Part shown: piece by piece, positions 22,101-34,900 of the stretch
Numbering within the stretch: position 1 is the first letter of the stretch
Layout of the letters: every line of letters starts with the position of its first letter
Assembly (NCBI GenBank): GCA_942486035.1
Contig: CALNXK010000045.1
Span: 2,304,501 to 2,368,500 of the forward strand
DNA length: 64,000 nucleotides
Source of the DNA: Porites lobata
Lineage: Eukaryota > Cnidaria > Anthozoa > Scleractinia > Poritidae
Direction: 5' to 3'
Notes under the pieces: generated by a model
Seen by the model: the letters and a program-made list of their open reading frames with translations, nothing else
What the model was told of the DNA's origin: nothing
Database searches by the model: none
Made by a program: the position numbers and the translations under genes

Positions 22101-25100
22101 ACAGTCCTATTTCAAAGCACAACAAAGACTAAAAGAAATATGCATCGTTAAGCCATAACTGCCACAGAAATTACACAAAACGGCCGGATATTTCTACAAA
22201 TACACATGTTCAGATCGATCGATCAATCTTTGAATCCTACGAGACAAATGCCATGAATTATTTTGTGTCTCTGCAGGACGTAAACAATGAACTATCCCAT
22301 TCTGACATCTACATTGCATTTTATCCCTGAAAAGGGACAAGAGGCCAGAGCTGCCACCTGTCAAATTGAGATCCAGTACTTGGTCAAAATATTGCCCACA
22401 GTCTTGTGACCATCACCAATTTCACTTCTGTTTTAATATTAACTTTGTGAATATTTGGGGTGGCTGCGAGTGCGATACATACATTGGACGGCTAACAAAA
22501 GCTCTTCATTCGACCATCTGGCATTATTCTTGATATTTTGCTAAAAAAAAAAGGAACAGGAAAAATAACACTCAGCACAAGCAACAGAATAGCTAACATC
22601 AACGTGGGGGTGAATGCATCTCATCATCATCACAAATCATCATTCTCATCATTATCATAAACATCATATGCATCTCACTTTTACGCACGTTTATAATAAT
22701 TATTATTCTTTATGAAAGATTACATGTAACATTTACGTTTCAACCATCGTTGTATTTTTTTCCTTTTCTTCTTGTTGGTGGCATTGTAAATGTTTCTATA
22801 CTAATGTGCAATCTAAATGCAATTTTTTTTATTTGTGTTTTGTAATTTTCTAAATAAATTGTACTTTTTGCATTGTTTTTGTTTGGTTATTTTGGTGTTT
22901 TGCAGGATCAATGCCTTGTGACAATGGAACTTGAACAAAAATGCATTTTTAATCATCCCCCTGGTGCGAAGGATCACGATATGGTGCGGTTACGGTGTAA
23001 TTTTACTTACATCTCCTGGCCTCACAGCTTCAATTCCATTTTCAATCTGGGACTTATGCTGGCCTATCGACTGTTTGTTCATCTGTACCTGTCTCTTAAG
23101 GTTCACTATTTCCATCTCTAGAGGTCGCACATGGCTATCACCATGGGTACCAGACACGGCAGTTAGGTACTCTTGTGACAAAACCATTCCCTAGAAGAAC
23201 CAACAAAATTTAATGAGTTAGGCTACATAAAGCCGCGAGGAACAGACCAAAAAATAGACCTTTTCCAGGGTTCTTTTCAAGTTTTGATTAAGACCAGTAA
23301 CTGAATTTGCATCAACACTACTGGAAAGAGCACCTTAACCCTTTAAACCCCAAGATAAAAATTTGAATTCTCATTTGTTGCCCCCATTCATTTCCTACAG
23401 AAGTAGTGGGGACAAGTTGATAAAATATCAAGCAAATTCATGTTATGTGATCACGTCCGTAATTCCTATGACCACTCTGTTTTACAAAGCATTGATATCA
23501 CAAAGAGAAATTTGATGCTGATCACTCTCAGGGCTTAAAGGGTTAAATAATTAGTAAGTTTAAAGGTGATACATCCACTGTAAGTGAAGCTATTGCTCCA
23601 GAAAATCATGAAATTAATTTAACACACGTTTGTATGGTGGGAGGCATGAACTTGCCCCCCACCAAAAAAACATCTGTAAAAATTAATTATGCTGCTATAT
23701 CTCTGGTAGTTTTCAACAAATCACTTTCAAACTTGGCAACTTTACTGACTTAAGGATTTTTTTTTCAGCGATGTCCATGGATTTTGGCTAACTGGTGCAA
23801 AAAAAAGCATTGAAAAAACCATGAAACGGTCCATTGAGTGGAACAAAATAACCACTTAAAACAGTGAAAGGAGACTTGGATATTTTTTCAACATTATTTT
23901 ATACTTATACTTATGCAGGTAATACAAACCTTTGGAGCCTTCCGTTTAACTTTATTTCCCCTGTGGCCAGGCCTAGCTTCCTTTCCTTCATGTCTTGGTC
24001 GGAGAGTTCCAGTTCGTCTGCAAATAAGACCAGACTTGATAACTATGGCAAATCAAAATGTACTTTCACACATCTTATTTGAAGGTTGAACAGAAAATAA
24101 CACGCCCTGATATTTTGCAAGTTGTGCAGTTTTTTTTCTGAATGAACCTCACAAAGGGGCTAGCCTGCCATGCAGATGATCTTAGGGCTTTGTCATGTGT
24201 TTCTGTCCCAAAAGACATCTGCGGAAATGAGTGGCTACAAACATAAACCAATCACAGCACACTCTTTACTCAGGTGCAACCTATTTGTGGATAAGTAAGG
24301 TACTTGTAAAAACCTATATAACATGTCTGTGCAACAAACTTACAGAGATTCAAACGATGTTACATGTACATGATACTTTCTATACATGTAAGTCAACTAC
24401 TTGACCTTTCTTAGACAATACAGGTCACCTTAGAGGTGTACCTTAAAAATTGATAACAAGCACTGCACAAGTTTCCCTTCTGAGTCGCATGAAGTTGCAA
24501 GGATTGGGATTGACAGTTCACACAAGGACCTGAAATGGTCGCTGCAGTTGTTCCCTAAAAAATAAATGACAGTATTACAATGGCTTTATTATGACACAAC
24601 AGTTGAAGAAAAATAATACATGCAACCAAATAAACATAAATCACAATGAAACATAATAAGAAGACCAAGTAAAGGTGATTAGAGTGGAGTGCAGATTAAT
24701 TTTCAAGATCATTTTGTTTGTATACTTACTTGCATTGTAGGTGGTTTGGTTATTAACTTCGGTTTAGTCTGGCCATTTGTTTGTCTTGTTTGCTGTAAAG
24801 CATAAAGAAATAAAATTATAAGGCACATCTGAATGATCGCACAACATAATGAGCCCACATAGAATTAATTTAATGCCTTTTTCCCAAACATGTTAAAATT
24901 TACTTTCATCTGATCTACAATATTCATTCAATCCAACAAATTTTCTGGAGGTTATTTTTTCCTGATTTTCACTAAATTTGTACTTGTTTAGCAGAAAATG
25001 AAGGCCAAAAAGTTGAGTAAGCATGGTCTGGGATAAAACTTAACCAAGAATGTTTTGGTGTATGACATTAATTTGCTGTGTACTAACTCTTCCCCCTTTT

Positions 25101-28100
25101 GGCGAAGAAAGTTTTTCTATATTTCTTTGGTCCATGGTAAACTTTTCTGATGGCTGAAAGATGACTTTTCAGTTTTTTTTCTTGTGAATAAAGCACTGTT
25201 GCATTTCCATGACATTTTTTGTGACACAAATGGCATTCAGCATGTGAGAATAACAGTTACTGGTCCAGTAAAAAGTAAAAATGAACAGCATTGAAGATGC
25301 ATTGAAGATTACCTCTTTTTCAGGTTCAAAGTCACTATCACTGGAGTCGCTATTGTCGCTTTCTGGATCACTGGTTGAAAAAGATATTAACAAAGTGGTA
25401 AGAAAAATACTGTACGCACAAAACAGTACTAAATTATAAAAAAGACATTCATCTGATCTTCACCTTTGAGGATGACGATTGAAAGAAAACATTTTTCTGC
25501 CAAAATAAAATGGGAGGCCCTCAATAAATTTGTATACTGTTAGGATTACTTTCCAAAGTCGGGGCTTCCATGAAGACAAAACTCACTTGACTGGTTCTTT
25601 TTGAACCGCCATTTTCTTTGCTTGTCTATCAATCAAACTTGTCCGACTTCTTGTTTTCTTCCATGAATAGTAATACTTGACCAGAGTGGCAATTGATTTA
25701 TCTGGTAACTGACAAGAAAAAAAAGACAGAGGTTTCACACAAAACAAGTTTTGAAATGCACTATAATAATAGGCAGTACAAAAGTCGGACCGGATCAACT
25801 CGGACCGCCAGTCCGGGTCGGATCAACTTGGATCGACTCAGACCAACTCGGATCAAGTAAAAAAGTAAAAATAAAATAAAATTGGACTCGGATCAACTCG
25901 GAGCAATCAAAAAAATTAAATTAAATCAGCAAAACTGAAAGTTTAACCCATTTGGAGGGTAAAAAAGGCCAGATCATCCTTTTTTTCTCCGTGGCTTTCA
26001 GGCGCCATTTTGTTTTACTAGTGCCAGTTCCTCTCGGATCATGTTTTAGGTTGCGTTACACGACACGCTCTGCTTTACAGATATGGCTTCTGAAACTTAA
26101 TTTTAATGATACACTAGTGAGCAGCACACATACATTTCCAGTGAACATTTTCAACTTGGAAGGAGGAGAAACCATGCTCGCCCGGGACAGAGGAAATTTC
26201 CATGCGCTGGGCAAGAATCGAACTCGCGACCCTCCGGTTCAGTGGTTGGAACGTCCGATAAACATGTAGTATTCGGAAGGTCGTGAGTTCAATTCCCGCC
26301 TAGGGTACGAAAATTTTCGTTGTGCCGGGCGGGCATGATTTCTTCTCCTTCCAACTTGAAAATGTTCACTGGAAGTGTATATGTGCTGCTCACTAGCGTA
26401 TCATTAAAATTAATAAAAATAAAAATTAATTTAATTTACGCAACCACGAGTTCGTAACAACAAAACAAAATGGCGGGTGAAAGTTGAGTGATACCGACTG
26501 ATTTTATTTTTCTTTTTATAATCCGAGTTGTTTTTTTTATGATCCAAGTTGATCCAAGTCCAATTGTATTTTAAAAAGATCCGAAAGGTTTCCGAGTTGA
26601 TCCGACCGGACTGGCGGTCCAAATCAAGTTTTGGAATGCCTCTATAATAATTTTATTACTATAATATTAGAGGAGGTGTAGTTTGTCAATTTTTTAATAT
26701 TGTAATTTAGAATGCATGACAATCCCTTAGTTCAACAAAAAATGCCAAGAAATGCATGCGCTATTATTGGTCAGAATGATTCACGGACATTATATTTCTG
26801 TTAAGCATGTGTGTCACACACATGCTTTACAGAGACATTCAAGCATGCAAGCTACATCACCAATAATAACCATTTTATAAAGATATTCAGTACAACTGTA
26901 CATATAGTTGGTAATTACCAAGACAACACTCAAAAAGTGTGAGAAGCACTGACAACCTAATTGACAACTCTCTTGTATCTTTAATAATCTACATGCTTAT
27001 ATAGCTCAACAATGCACTCATGCCATTTTTTATTCTGTACTATGGCCATGTCTGGTATTTTCCAACTTAATTTCACCCAACCATGTCTTTGAAGTTCCTT
27101 TAATTTCAAAGTAATTTTGCACATTACCAATTAATGGCTCAAAATAATACAATTACTAGTGACAGACTTCCTTTCAAGTGCTCAACAATGTCAGTGGTGT
27201 ACTTACTATTTGCTGAATTCGTTTGAAGCTTTTTCCGTGAGAACTGTAAGCTTGTTCAAAAAGGATTTTATCTTCCATAGTCCACTCATCTGAAACAAAA
27301 GTAGTTAAAGATGAACATTACTGTTAACTCAAGCAGTCACCTATTGCATTGTAAATAATGAATGCTTTGTGTACAGTGGAAGAGTACTTGCTTGTAACAA
27401 TTAAATGTCAATAAATTGATTGATTGATTGATTACCTGGGAATGGTGTAAAGTTAGCCAAATCAGTTAGTGATTTCTCAAGGTTATGCTTGTGCCAAAAC
27501 AACATTCCTAATGCCTGAAAATGACAAAACATTTATTATACCTTAAACTTAAAATAGCAAGAGCCTTTAAATTGCATAATACATGTACAGCATGTATGCT
27601 GTAACATTACACCACCATGATCACTATTCACTGCATTAATACACAGCAGATATGTGAGAAAATACATGAACAAGGCAAGTGGAAGCGTGTACTGGCCGAG
27701 CAGATAACACTGCGAAATCTGGATCTGGCAGTCTGGGGTTCAAGCCTCACCTGCCGCATTGTTTCCTTAGACAAGGAACTTTACTCCACTTTGTCTCTCT
27801 TCATCCATGTGTATAAATGGGTACTGGCAACACCCTGTTTGTGGGGGGCGGGGAAGGGGGGTAACCCTTCGATGGACTAGCTTCCTGTCCAGGGGGGAGT
27901 AGCAATACTCCTCAGCATGTTTCATGAGAAGGAAAACAAAATAAGCTCCAGCCATTTGGGCCTTTGGTTCGTATGCCCCTTTACTATACATGTACAAGAT
28001 GTACATGTATTTCACTGGTTAATTCTAACACCCCTTAACGAAACACTGGCAATCCTTGGCTCCTTCTTCAACAATCCCTCCCAGAAAAAAAATCTGGTGA

Positions 28101-31100
28101 CATTTTAGTAACATCCCAGATCAGTTCAACAGCACTTAGACATCTGCACAGATTTATAGATCTACATGTATTTAACCTTTTCAAACCTAATAGAGGACTA
28201 TGAAAAATTATAAAATTAAATTTGCATTTCATTACTAAAATCCAAGAGTAGATGTTGAATCTAAAGAATTCACACTCCGAATAGATTCATCATCAGATCA
28301 AAACCTACGTCAACTCAATTTATGATGGAGACCTTTGAGACCCACACTCAGTGTGCATCTAATAGTGTTGTCTGTCTTATAAAGAGTAAAGTGAAAGGAG
28401 TAAGGAAAGTCAGGGAACAACTTTAAGTGTCTGTTTTACTGAAGTGTCTGTCTTATGGTGGTGTCTGTTAAGACTGCACTTCCTTCAGCAGGGACCTGAA
28501 AAAAGTGCACCTACAATCCTAGACAAAATTCCTTGAGACAATACTACAATATTCATTTTTTTCTGTCATTTCTCAGTTCCCTCTTAAAACAGAGCATCCT
28601 TTTCAAAATTTTCTTGCAATTCTCCCTCGCCCACCCTAAGCAAAGTTGAAACTCTGAAAAAATTCTGGACACACACCTCCAACATTCTTTGTGGGGTAAG
28701 GGGAGGGGTTGGACCGGTGTGAATTGAAAAACACCCCAAAAATACAAAGGTGTCCAAAGACTTTGTCCATGATTGTGGCAATTGGTTTTAAAGTGCACCC
28801 ACCAGTTTGCACCAATAACACTGGCATGCTAAAGAAACTATTATTTTTCAGATTCTTTAAAGTTTCTGAAAAAATAGTTTGGCTTATAGGTAAATAAATA
28901 CGGTAATCTTAGTTCCACCCTCAAATTGTGCACTTTATTTTAATACTGCTTGTGAATGTACCTGTTCAACGTTGTACCCATGTTTGTCTTTAGCAACCAG
29001 CACATAGTCATCCACTAAAAGGTGAAACAACAAAAAAAAAGACACAAAGCTACGTGAAACTTTAAGTCAGTGTAATGGTACATCTCAAAAAACATGTTCA
29101 AATTTACAAGCACGATTTCCTGGACAATGTGCAAATTTTAGTCGGACAATGTCCAATGACCGACACAGCCCTGTAGACCCTTTTTTCTCTCCATGTGTCA
29201 GGGTCACCTTCCATGCAGGTGGAAGTGGTTTTACTTGTGCACTCATACATTTGCTCACTGTAATATTATCAAGCATGCTTGTATATTTTGGTTGTGAACT
29301 GGGGGCTTACATGACATTTCACTAGCTGGGGTGTAAAGTGCCTTGTGAAGAAGAGAAGCAGATGCCAAGAAACCAGGTGAAAAGGAAAAGGAGTTTTACT
29401 GCTTGACACACAGACAAGCTGTAGCTAGCACGTACTAGCCCAAAAATCATTTCAACCAGCACAAAAAACAACAATGAGCAGGAATGATTGCAGCTCTTCT
29501 GTGATTTATATTCCCAGAAAAATGTCACTTGCCCTTCAGGCAAGTTAAGAACAGAACTCATTAGCCTGACAGCAAAATCCACTGGCCCCAGGCTAACAGA
29601 CACTACTTCCTCTGCACACTGAGTAGACAATATAAGGGTACACTGTAAATGATCTAATTTATTGACACCCCTTCTCAAAAAAATGCCTCTTGTCTAATAA
29701 AATTAATGCCCCCTCTACAAGGCAAAGTCTGTATTAAAATAATGCCCCTCTCTAATAAACACCCCGAAGAGAGTTACACCAAAATACTAGGAATTAGCAA
29801 AAAGGAGAAAATCATTCAATTTATTTAGTTTTTTGCTTGATGAATGTGCATTGCATCTTGTTTCAAGTCAAGTTCAAAGTAAAGATAAAGTCAGGATGAC
29901 AACACAATTATCCTAAAATGAGGATTCTGATAGTGAAATTGAGATTTGAAAGAGTGACATGGATCTCTACACAGCCCAGATGTAGACATTGATGGACTGC
30001 ATATTTTGCTATTAATTTACAAACTCTCTGGATATTTTCACTGATAGTATATTAGTTTTGGAGAGGTCGCAAAAAAGAAAAGAAATGCCTTTCTCTTTTA
30101 AATGTTTCCTGAATGTATCTATTTAACACTCCCTCTCAGATTGTTCAAAGTAAATCAACACCCTGCTGTCTTTTTGATCATTTACGCTATAAGACTATAT
30201 TAAATAATTACACCCACGTTTTGAATTTGGGATTTCCTCTACAGGTGCCCAAACAAGAAGTGCATTGTGCCGAAGGTTTGGGTCATGTTTGGCCTCTTCT
30301 TTGTCTGAATAAAAGAGAAACAAAAGATCCATGAATAATAGAATAGAGTTGTTTACTCAGAACCCCTTGCAGCTAAGAGCTGGATAACAGGATCGTGCAC
30401 AAATTACACATAATTAACATTTAACTTATGACAAAAAATCTAAATATTTCACAGATTCAAATTCTGACAATCTTTTTGTCTTACAAATTTTGTTATTATA
30501 GTTCCGGCAGCTTCGTAACGAGTACAAGTGAATGGTAGTTACCCTTCCGCTCATGGCAAGGCCAAACACAGGGTTGGATGGTTTTAAATTACGCATAAAT
30601 GATTCGCAAGCAGCAGCCCTACGGTCTTCTAAACACAGCCGGCCACTTAGTATCAATGCCTCATCATAATGTGCATTCAGAAAAATTATCCTAAGGGCGC
30701 GCTTTTGAATTCCCTCCAATGCATCAGACAGATGTTTTCGCACCTTTTGGACTACTTTCATACGTTACTAATATGAAATTTCAGGACTGGTACTTGTGTT
30801 TCACACACTAAGTGATCAAAGACTAGTTATCTAGATACTCCTAATAATAATAGATAATAATATTACATAATAATATTACACTAAGGATTTTTGATCATAA
30901 AATTGAATAATAAAGTAAATGATAATATTATCATTATCATTAGTATTATCACCAGAGATGTCCTGCTAGGGAAGAATTCCAATTCTAGCAAGGCACATGG
31001 CCTTGAAGAAGCGACAAAAACAGAGGAAATGACAACAAAAAACACAGGTTGCAACAATGAAATGACAGGTCAGAGACATTTACCCCCCCCCCCCCCCCCC

Positions 31101-31957
31101 CCCCGGCCCCCAAGAGGCCCCATCAGGTCGTTCAAAAATATTTTCCCACAACTCTAATCCCTTCCATCCACTTATTGTCAACCGACAATTGCAACTTGAC
31201 TTCAGCGTTTTCACCGAAAAATTCTTACTTTGGAACTACTACTAAATGTAAGAGCGTTTAGAAGTGTACGAAATGTCGAAACTGACATCGGAAAAACAAA
31301 GTGCTTAGAAGTTACACAACGCAAAAGCCAAGAAGCTCGAAATTTACAACTTTAAGAACCGCAAAGGCGCGAAACCTCCCTTGATTTAAACTGCAATTTT
31401 TTAAAAGCAGCTGCTATATAGAATGATTTTCCATGGCGAGGCTTGAAAGGAAAGTTAATGTAGGATATTTATGCGCGCGTCGCTAGCCGGCCGGTAATTG
31501 AAATACTCGAGCTTGTCGTACGCAGGCCAATTACTCGACCCTTAACGTAAGAAATTCGCCACAAACTGCAAGGTGAAATAATTACCCATGCCTATTTTCA
31601 GGAAAGGACTAAGATAATTAATCATAACAGAGCCTATTGGTTTAATTTGCAACTTACTCTCTGAGACAAGATCGGGAATGACGGCTTGGTATTCTTCTCC
31701 GACTCGCATACCGGGCTCTGTTGATAAAATGTCAGAAACAACGATTATTTCTGTATCACGGCGTTTCCTGGATAAGAGCAGATTTCCTTAAGTACATCAT
31801 TTGTGTCATTTGAACTCTAACCGTGATATTCCCCATCGCTATCGCTTTCCGTCTTGGACACGTGTTGATTGTTGTCAATCTCCATTTCATCTTGCCCGTC
31901 TTTCTTCCCATCCACTTTCGGATGAGCCATGATCGACGTTCTCGTTTCCGAAGCCAT
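19183..31957 (-). CDS. RCOR: REST corepressor (CoREST/RCOR), complete, 16 exons
   Basis: Scaffold of the LSD1-HDAC1/2 histone demethylase/deacetylase complex, nuclear. Exons in transcript order: 31957-31822, 31717-31658, 30304-30218, 29014-28962, 27514-27436, 27289-27207, 25708-25587, 25370-25313, 24792-24730, 24554-24442, 24017-23930, 23190-23011, 22540-22483, 21873-21604, 20675-20512, 19350-19183. They sum to 1782 nt, 593 residues, with phases agreeing throughout. ELM2 spans about 46-125 (GMRVGEEYQAVIP, KHGYNVEQALGMLFWHKHNL). SANT1 spans 139-195 (DEWTMEDKILFEQAY, SIATLVKYYYSWKKTR). An acidic serine stretch lies at 207-226. A GATA-like finger (C258-x2-C261, C277-x2-C280) comes next. The linker helix that in vertebrates holds LSD1 is at 315-374 (GMVLSQEYLTAVS). 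SANT2 is at 382-440. The C-terminal 110 residues are proline/glutamine-rich. The finger and the duplicated donor of exon 14 are unusual. Confidence 0.95.
19409..19589. mobile_element. TAGCCTG foldback family member with near-perfect 9-bp duplication
   Basis: The ends CAGCCCGCGAGCAAGCT and AGCTTGCTCACAGACTA are imperfect inverted repeats. Flanks are CGAGAAAAG (19400-19408) and TGAGAAAAG (19590-19598), 8 of 9 bases identical. It lies just inside the last CoREST intron. Confidence 0.7.
20283..20492 (+). mobile_element. MITE, AACCCTTTAAGYCCC family, copy 2 (best preserved)
   Basis: Begins AACCCTTTAAGTCCC and ends GGGGCTTAAAGGGT, which are inverted repeats of each other. About 210 bases, AT-rich, no coding content. 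It sits immediately downstream of CoREST exon 20675-20512. Confidence 0.8.
20768..20906. mobile_element. Foldback MITE with about 44-bp arms
   Basis: The left arm from 20768 (ATATATGTTGTGGTTCA) and the right arm ending at 20906 (TGAACCACAACATATAT) are near-exact inverted repeats over about 44 bases, around a loop of about 50. Intronic in CoREST. Confidence 0.8.
21240..21660. repeat. Tandem duplication carrying copies of a CoREST splice donor
   Basis: A block with GTTGTTGGAGCCAAAAA followed by CTTACCCTGGGAGGGGAAGG (a splice donor read on minus) occurs at about 21381-21455 and 21572-21660. A diverged copy is at 21520-21560, and a further partial copy of the ATTGATATCTAT segment is at about 21250. 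The spacing is near 190-205 bases. Confidence 0.8.
23336..23546. mobile_element. MITE, AACCCTTTAAGYCCC-related, diverged copy 3
   Basis: The ends AACCCTTTAAACCCC and GGGCTTAAAGGGTTAA are inverted repeats and match the termini of 20283-20492. The interior is much diverged and shares TGATCACTCTCAGG-type sequence with the copy at 52214. Intronic in CoREST. Confidence 0.65.
25785..26630. mobile_element. Large nested foldback element with tRNA-like sequence in the loop
   Basis: The outer arms (about 25785-25830 and 26590-26630) are inverted copies of a GGACCGCCAGTCCGG.TCGGATCAACT sequence. Inner arms of about 78 bases lie at 26098-26175 and 26333-26410 and share GTGAGCAGCACA and CAACTTGGAAGGAGGAGAA. 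The loop contains tRNA-like A- and B-box motifs (see 26225-26312). It lies in the CoREST intron between exons 27289-27207 and 25708-25587. Confidence 0.8.
26225..26312 (+). repeat. tRNA-like SINE head
   Basis: GGTTCAGTGGTTGGAACG resembles an A box, and GGTCGTGAGTTCAATTCCC about 35 bases later resembles a B box. An inverted B-box-like motif (GAATCGAACTCGCGACC) sits immediately upstream. No complete cloverleaf is evident. Confidence 0.5.
27680..27990 (+). repeat. tRNA-Leu-like SINE
   Basis: The head GGCCGAGCAGATAACACTGC and B box GGGGTTCAAGCCTCACC resemble a leucine-type tRNA. A SINE body follows with CCTTAGACAAGGAACTTTAC. Intronic in CoREST. Confidence 0.65.
29330..29625 (+). mobile_element. 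MITE related to 5921-6170, copy 3
   Basis: Shares CACTTGCCCTTCAGGCAAGTTAAGAACAG-type sequence and the CAAAATCCACTGGCCCCAGGCTA block with the ERLEC1-intron copies, and ends CTCTGCACACTG. Its left part is longer or rearranged. Intronic in CoREST. Confidence 0.6.
30424..30764 (-). mobile_element. LINE (non-LTR retrotransposon) ORF2 C-terminal remnant
   Basis: An open minus-strand frame of 111 codons carries LEGIQKRALRIIF, HYDEALILSGRL and LEDRRAAACESFMRNL. This is the segment that follows the reverse transcriptase domain in CR1/L2-type LINEs. Nothing of the polymerase itself is present, so the copy is 5'-truncated. It lies in the CoREST intron just before exon 30304-30218. Confidence 0.75.
31081..31106. 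repeat. Poly-C run
   Basis: A run of about 23 cytosines, likely to be polymorphic and prone to sequencing error. Confidence 0.9.
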
Positions 31958-34900
31958 GGAAAAGACTTTACAGATTCTTAAGACACTAAAACTACAGGGA
32001 TAAGTTCAAGGACGGCTAATACCGGCTTACAAGACGGCGCCCGTGGAAAATAAAAAGAAAAATAAAGCGATTTTCCCACTTTTCCAAGATGAACGGCAAA
32101 GCTTGGCCGACGCAAAACAGCGTAGGTCACGTGTTAAGCTTCACGGTAATTTATGATAATTTCGAGCTCGATAAATTATACTGGAATGTCTTACCTACCT
32201 CTCAACGACTCCTTCCGGTATTGAGGATGTCCGTTCTTATCTGTTTAGAATAAATTCATAAATTTTAAAAAATAGAATGTTCCGGTGATTGCATCTCAAC
32301 ACAGGCCCAAGAAGTCACAATAACTCGTTCAATCTGTTCAATATGATGATATTATATTAGCCGTGGCTAGAGGAAGCATGCCATGTCTATCAGTCACTCA
32401 ACCAGTTGCCTAGCGCTTTTGATAAACCACATGCTTTTCTATGTAAATGCCTGTCAAACATTGATCAACACCGAAAAAAAAACGGAGAAATATTTTACGC
32501 TGTAAATTATTCAAAGACGCAAAGGGAAATTCATCACAGCAGAAGGACAGTGCAATTTTCGGAAAAACCTAACTGATATTAGAGGCAATATGTAATTGAG
32601 TACTTTTTGGAGAGCTCCTGGTAGTAAATAATTTATTTCCAAAGATGTGTCTGGTGTACAGATACATTCAGGGATTAGACAATGCAATAAAATGAATATA
32701 CCTCGGTGAAAAAAAATCGAACTTTATGTTACACTCAAATCCAAGAAAAGCAGTTACTACGAGTGAATTCTAGAAACTTTTAGGGCAGATCAAGTATTCT
32801 AGAAAACAATCAGAACCGGAAATGAATACGCTACAGAAATTTATCAAGAACCGCGGAAAAATGTTCCCCTTCACGTAGGATTCAATGATTCGCGTATCAA
32901 TTCCCAGACCAAGAGTGAAATGTCTTTTGTTTTACAATTCGAAAGTAAAGAACACTTTTCGAGGAGGGTCAATAGAGTTTCTATAGTCACGAAATTTCTA
33001 GTCATGTCGCTTTAAATGTCATTTCAGCGTGGACGCGGCGTTAGAAGGTGGATGACGAGGTTTGGGGAAAATGAACGTGAAAGAGGACACTAAAGTATAA
33101 ATCTAAATTGAATATTAAATAATTGTGTGAAATGGTAAGGTTGGCCTACTTTGAGGTTAACAATTACAGTCATATTTACATCCCACCTCCTTTCATTCTC
33201 CTTCAAACTTCTGTTCAGCCGACAGCTACGTTTTCATGTACGATCGAATTCTTTTTTAACTGTCCCGTCGATGGCTTCTCGCGAAGTTTCCGTCGTTTTT
33301 GTCGAGCCTCCAGCCTAACGGGTAACCATCCGCTTATCCGCCTGTCCGTGTGTATTTATGAAGTCATATATTTTAACATCCACATGTGTGCATGTATGTA
33401 AATTTCTCGTGGTATTCAATGCCATTCAAGCGTGACCAAAAATCACGTGTCAATTTACATCTGAAAGCCCTGATTGGCGAATATTCGCGCTTGGATGATC
33501 TTTCAACGAAACAAGCAGGTAATGAGTTTATACCGATATCCTCAACTGATTAAAGGATTTAACTGAATAGTTTAACGGAACAGTTTTTTCACTGGGACTT
33601 TTTTGAAAAAGTATTTGAAAAAAATTCCCCTAAAACTGTGAAATCAATCTAGTTGGAAATCTTCGGTTGGTTTTCGGTCATGTTCGGTTTTCCTTCGGAA
33701 ATCCCCTTCAATTTCACCACCAAGTCAGCAAGATAAGCACGACTTTTTCACTGTGCACCAGTCAGTAAAAGCCCCGCCTGCCCCGGCCGCTACATGGGGG
33801 GGGGGATGGGCAACAAGTTGCCTCAGGCCTGTGCTTCAAAGCAAAGTTAAGTACGAAGCCATTGACATGAAAAATTTTTTTTTCTCAAGCAAATAACACT
33901 CATTTTCTCAAGAAAGGTTTTGTACAGCTCCTGTTTGCACTTAGCCTGGTTTTGAAAGTGAAACTTTTTAGAACTCGGGATTGGCCTATTGACTAGCCCT
34001 CACTGCTTACGTTGTAAAATGCTCCGCACCACAAGGCCATTAATGGGCTGCGTGGCTGGCGTTAAAAGAGGAAAGGGGTGGGGAAAATGAGGCGCGCGAG
34101 AAATTCCCCTTGCCCCCTCTTCCTGCGTCCCTCGCGCTCCTCGCGTGCCCGAATTCCCTCATCCCTTTTCCCTTTAACGCTTCCAGCGAGGCTAGGCCAT
34201 TAATACCCCATACTTTTGACAAAATAAAAAAGATAAAATAAACTTTATTCAATGGAACTTCAACTGATCTGATAGTCTCTGATTTCCTGACACAGTCAAT
34301 TATTATTGTAGTCCATTATCAACAACTAATCTCATATCCAACTAATTTTCATCATCATTATCATCATCATCGTCGTCGTCGTCATCGGATGATCAAGTAA
34401 GTACCACGTTATTAACCCTTTCACTGCCAGAGTCGTGTTTGGTGGAGTTTTGTAAGGTGACGCTAACTTTTGAGTCTATGGACGAAATCCTATGATATGA
34501 CCATTCAAATAAAAGCTCTCTGCCTGTACTTTCACACGATGCTATTTATTTCTCACAATTTTAGAAAATGAAATTTGCAAATTTGGTCGAAATTTGCCTT
34601 TGGCCACATTTGGCAGTGAAAGGGTTATTGCACAACTTTAAACAGGCGGTCTCGTTGGAGAACGAACCTGACGATGAAGTAAACGTGGCCACAAAGCAAC
34701 GAGAACGGGCTACGAATGTCCCCTTTCTTCAATGCACAGGCAACGGAAACCGCCAGCTGTACAAGCGAGTAAAAATTTACAAAACTCGAGCACGTCACAG
34801 AACTCTTCTCTGGTCAGGAAGCTATCCTGTGGTTTCATGGGTATCCTGTGTAACCAAGCAGGAAAGCGAAGAATATTTTGTGTCGCTTACACTCCATCAA

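Noticed and set aside
22610..22680. CATCATCAT-rich stretch as a coding histidine tract
   Set aside because: Simple repeat in a CoREST intron without an open frame linked to any exon.
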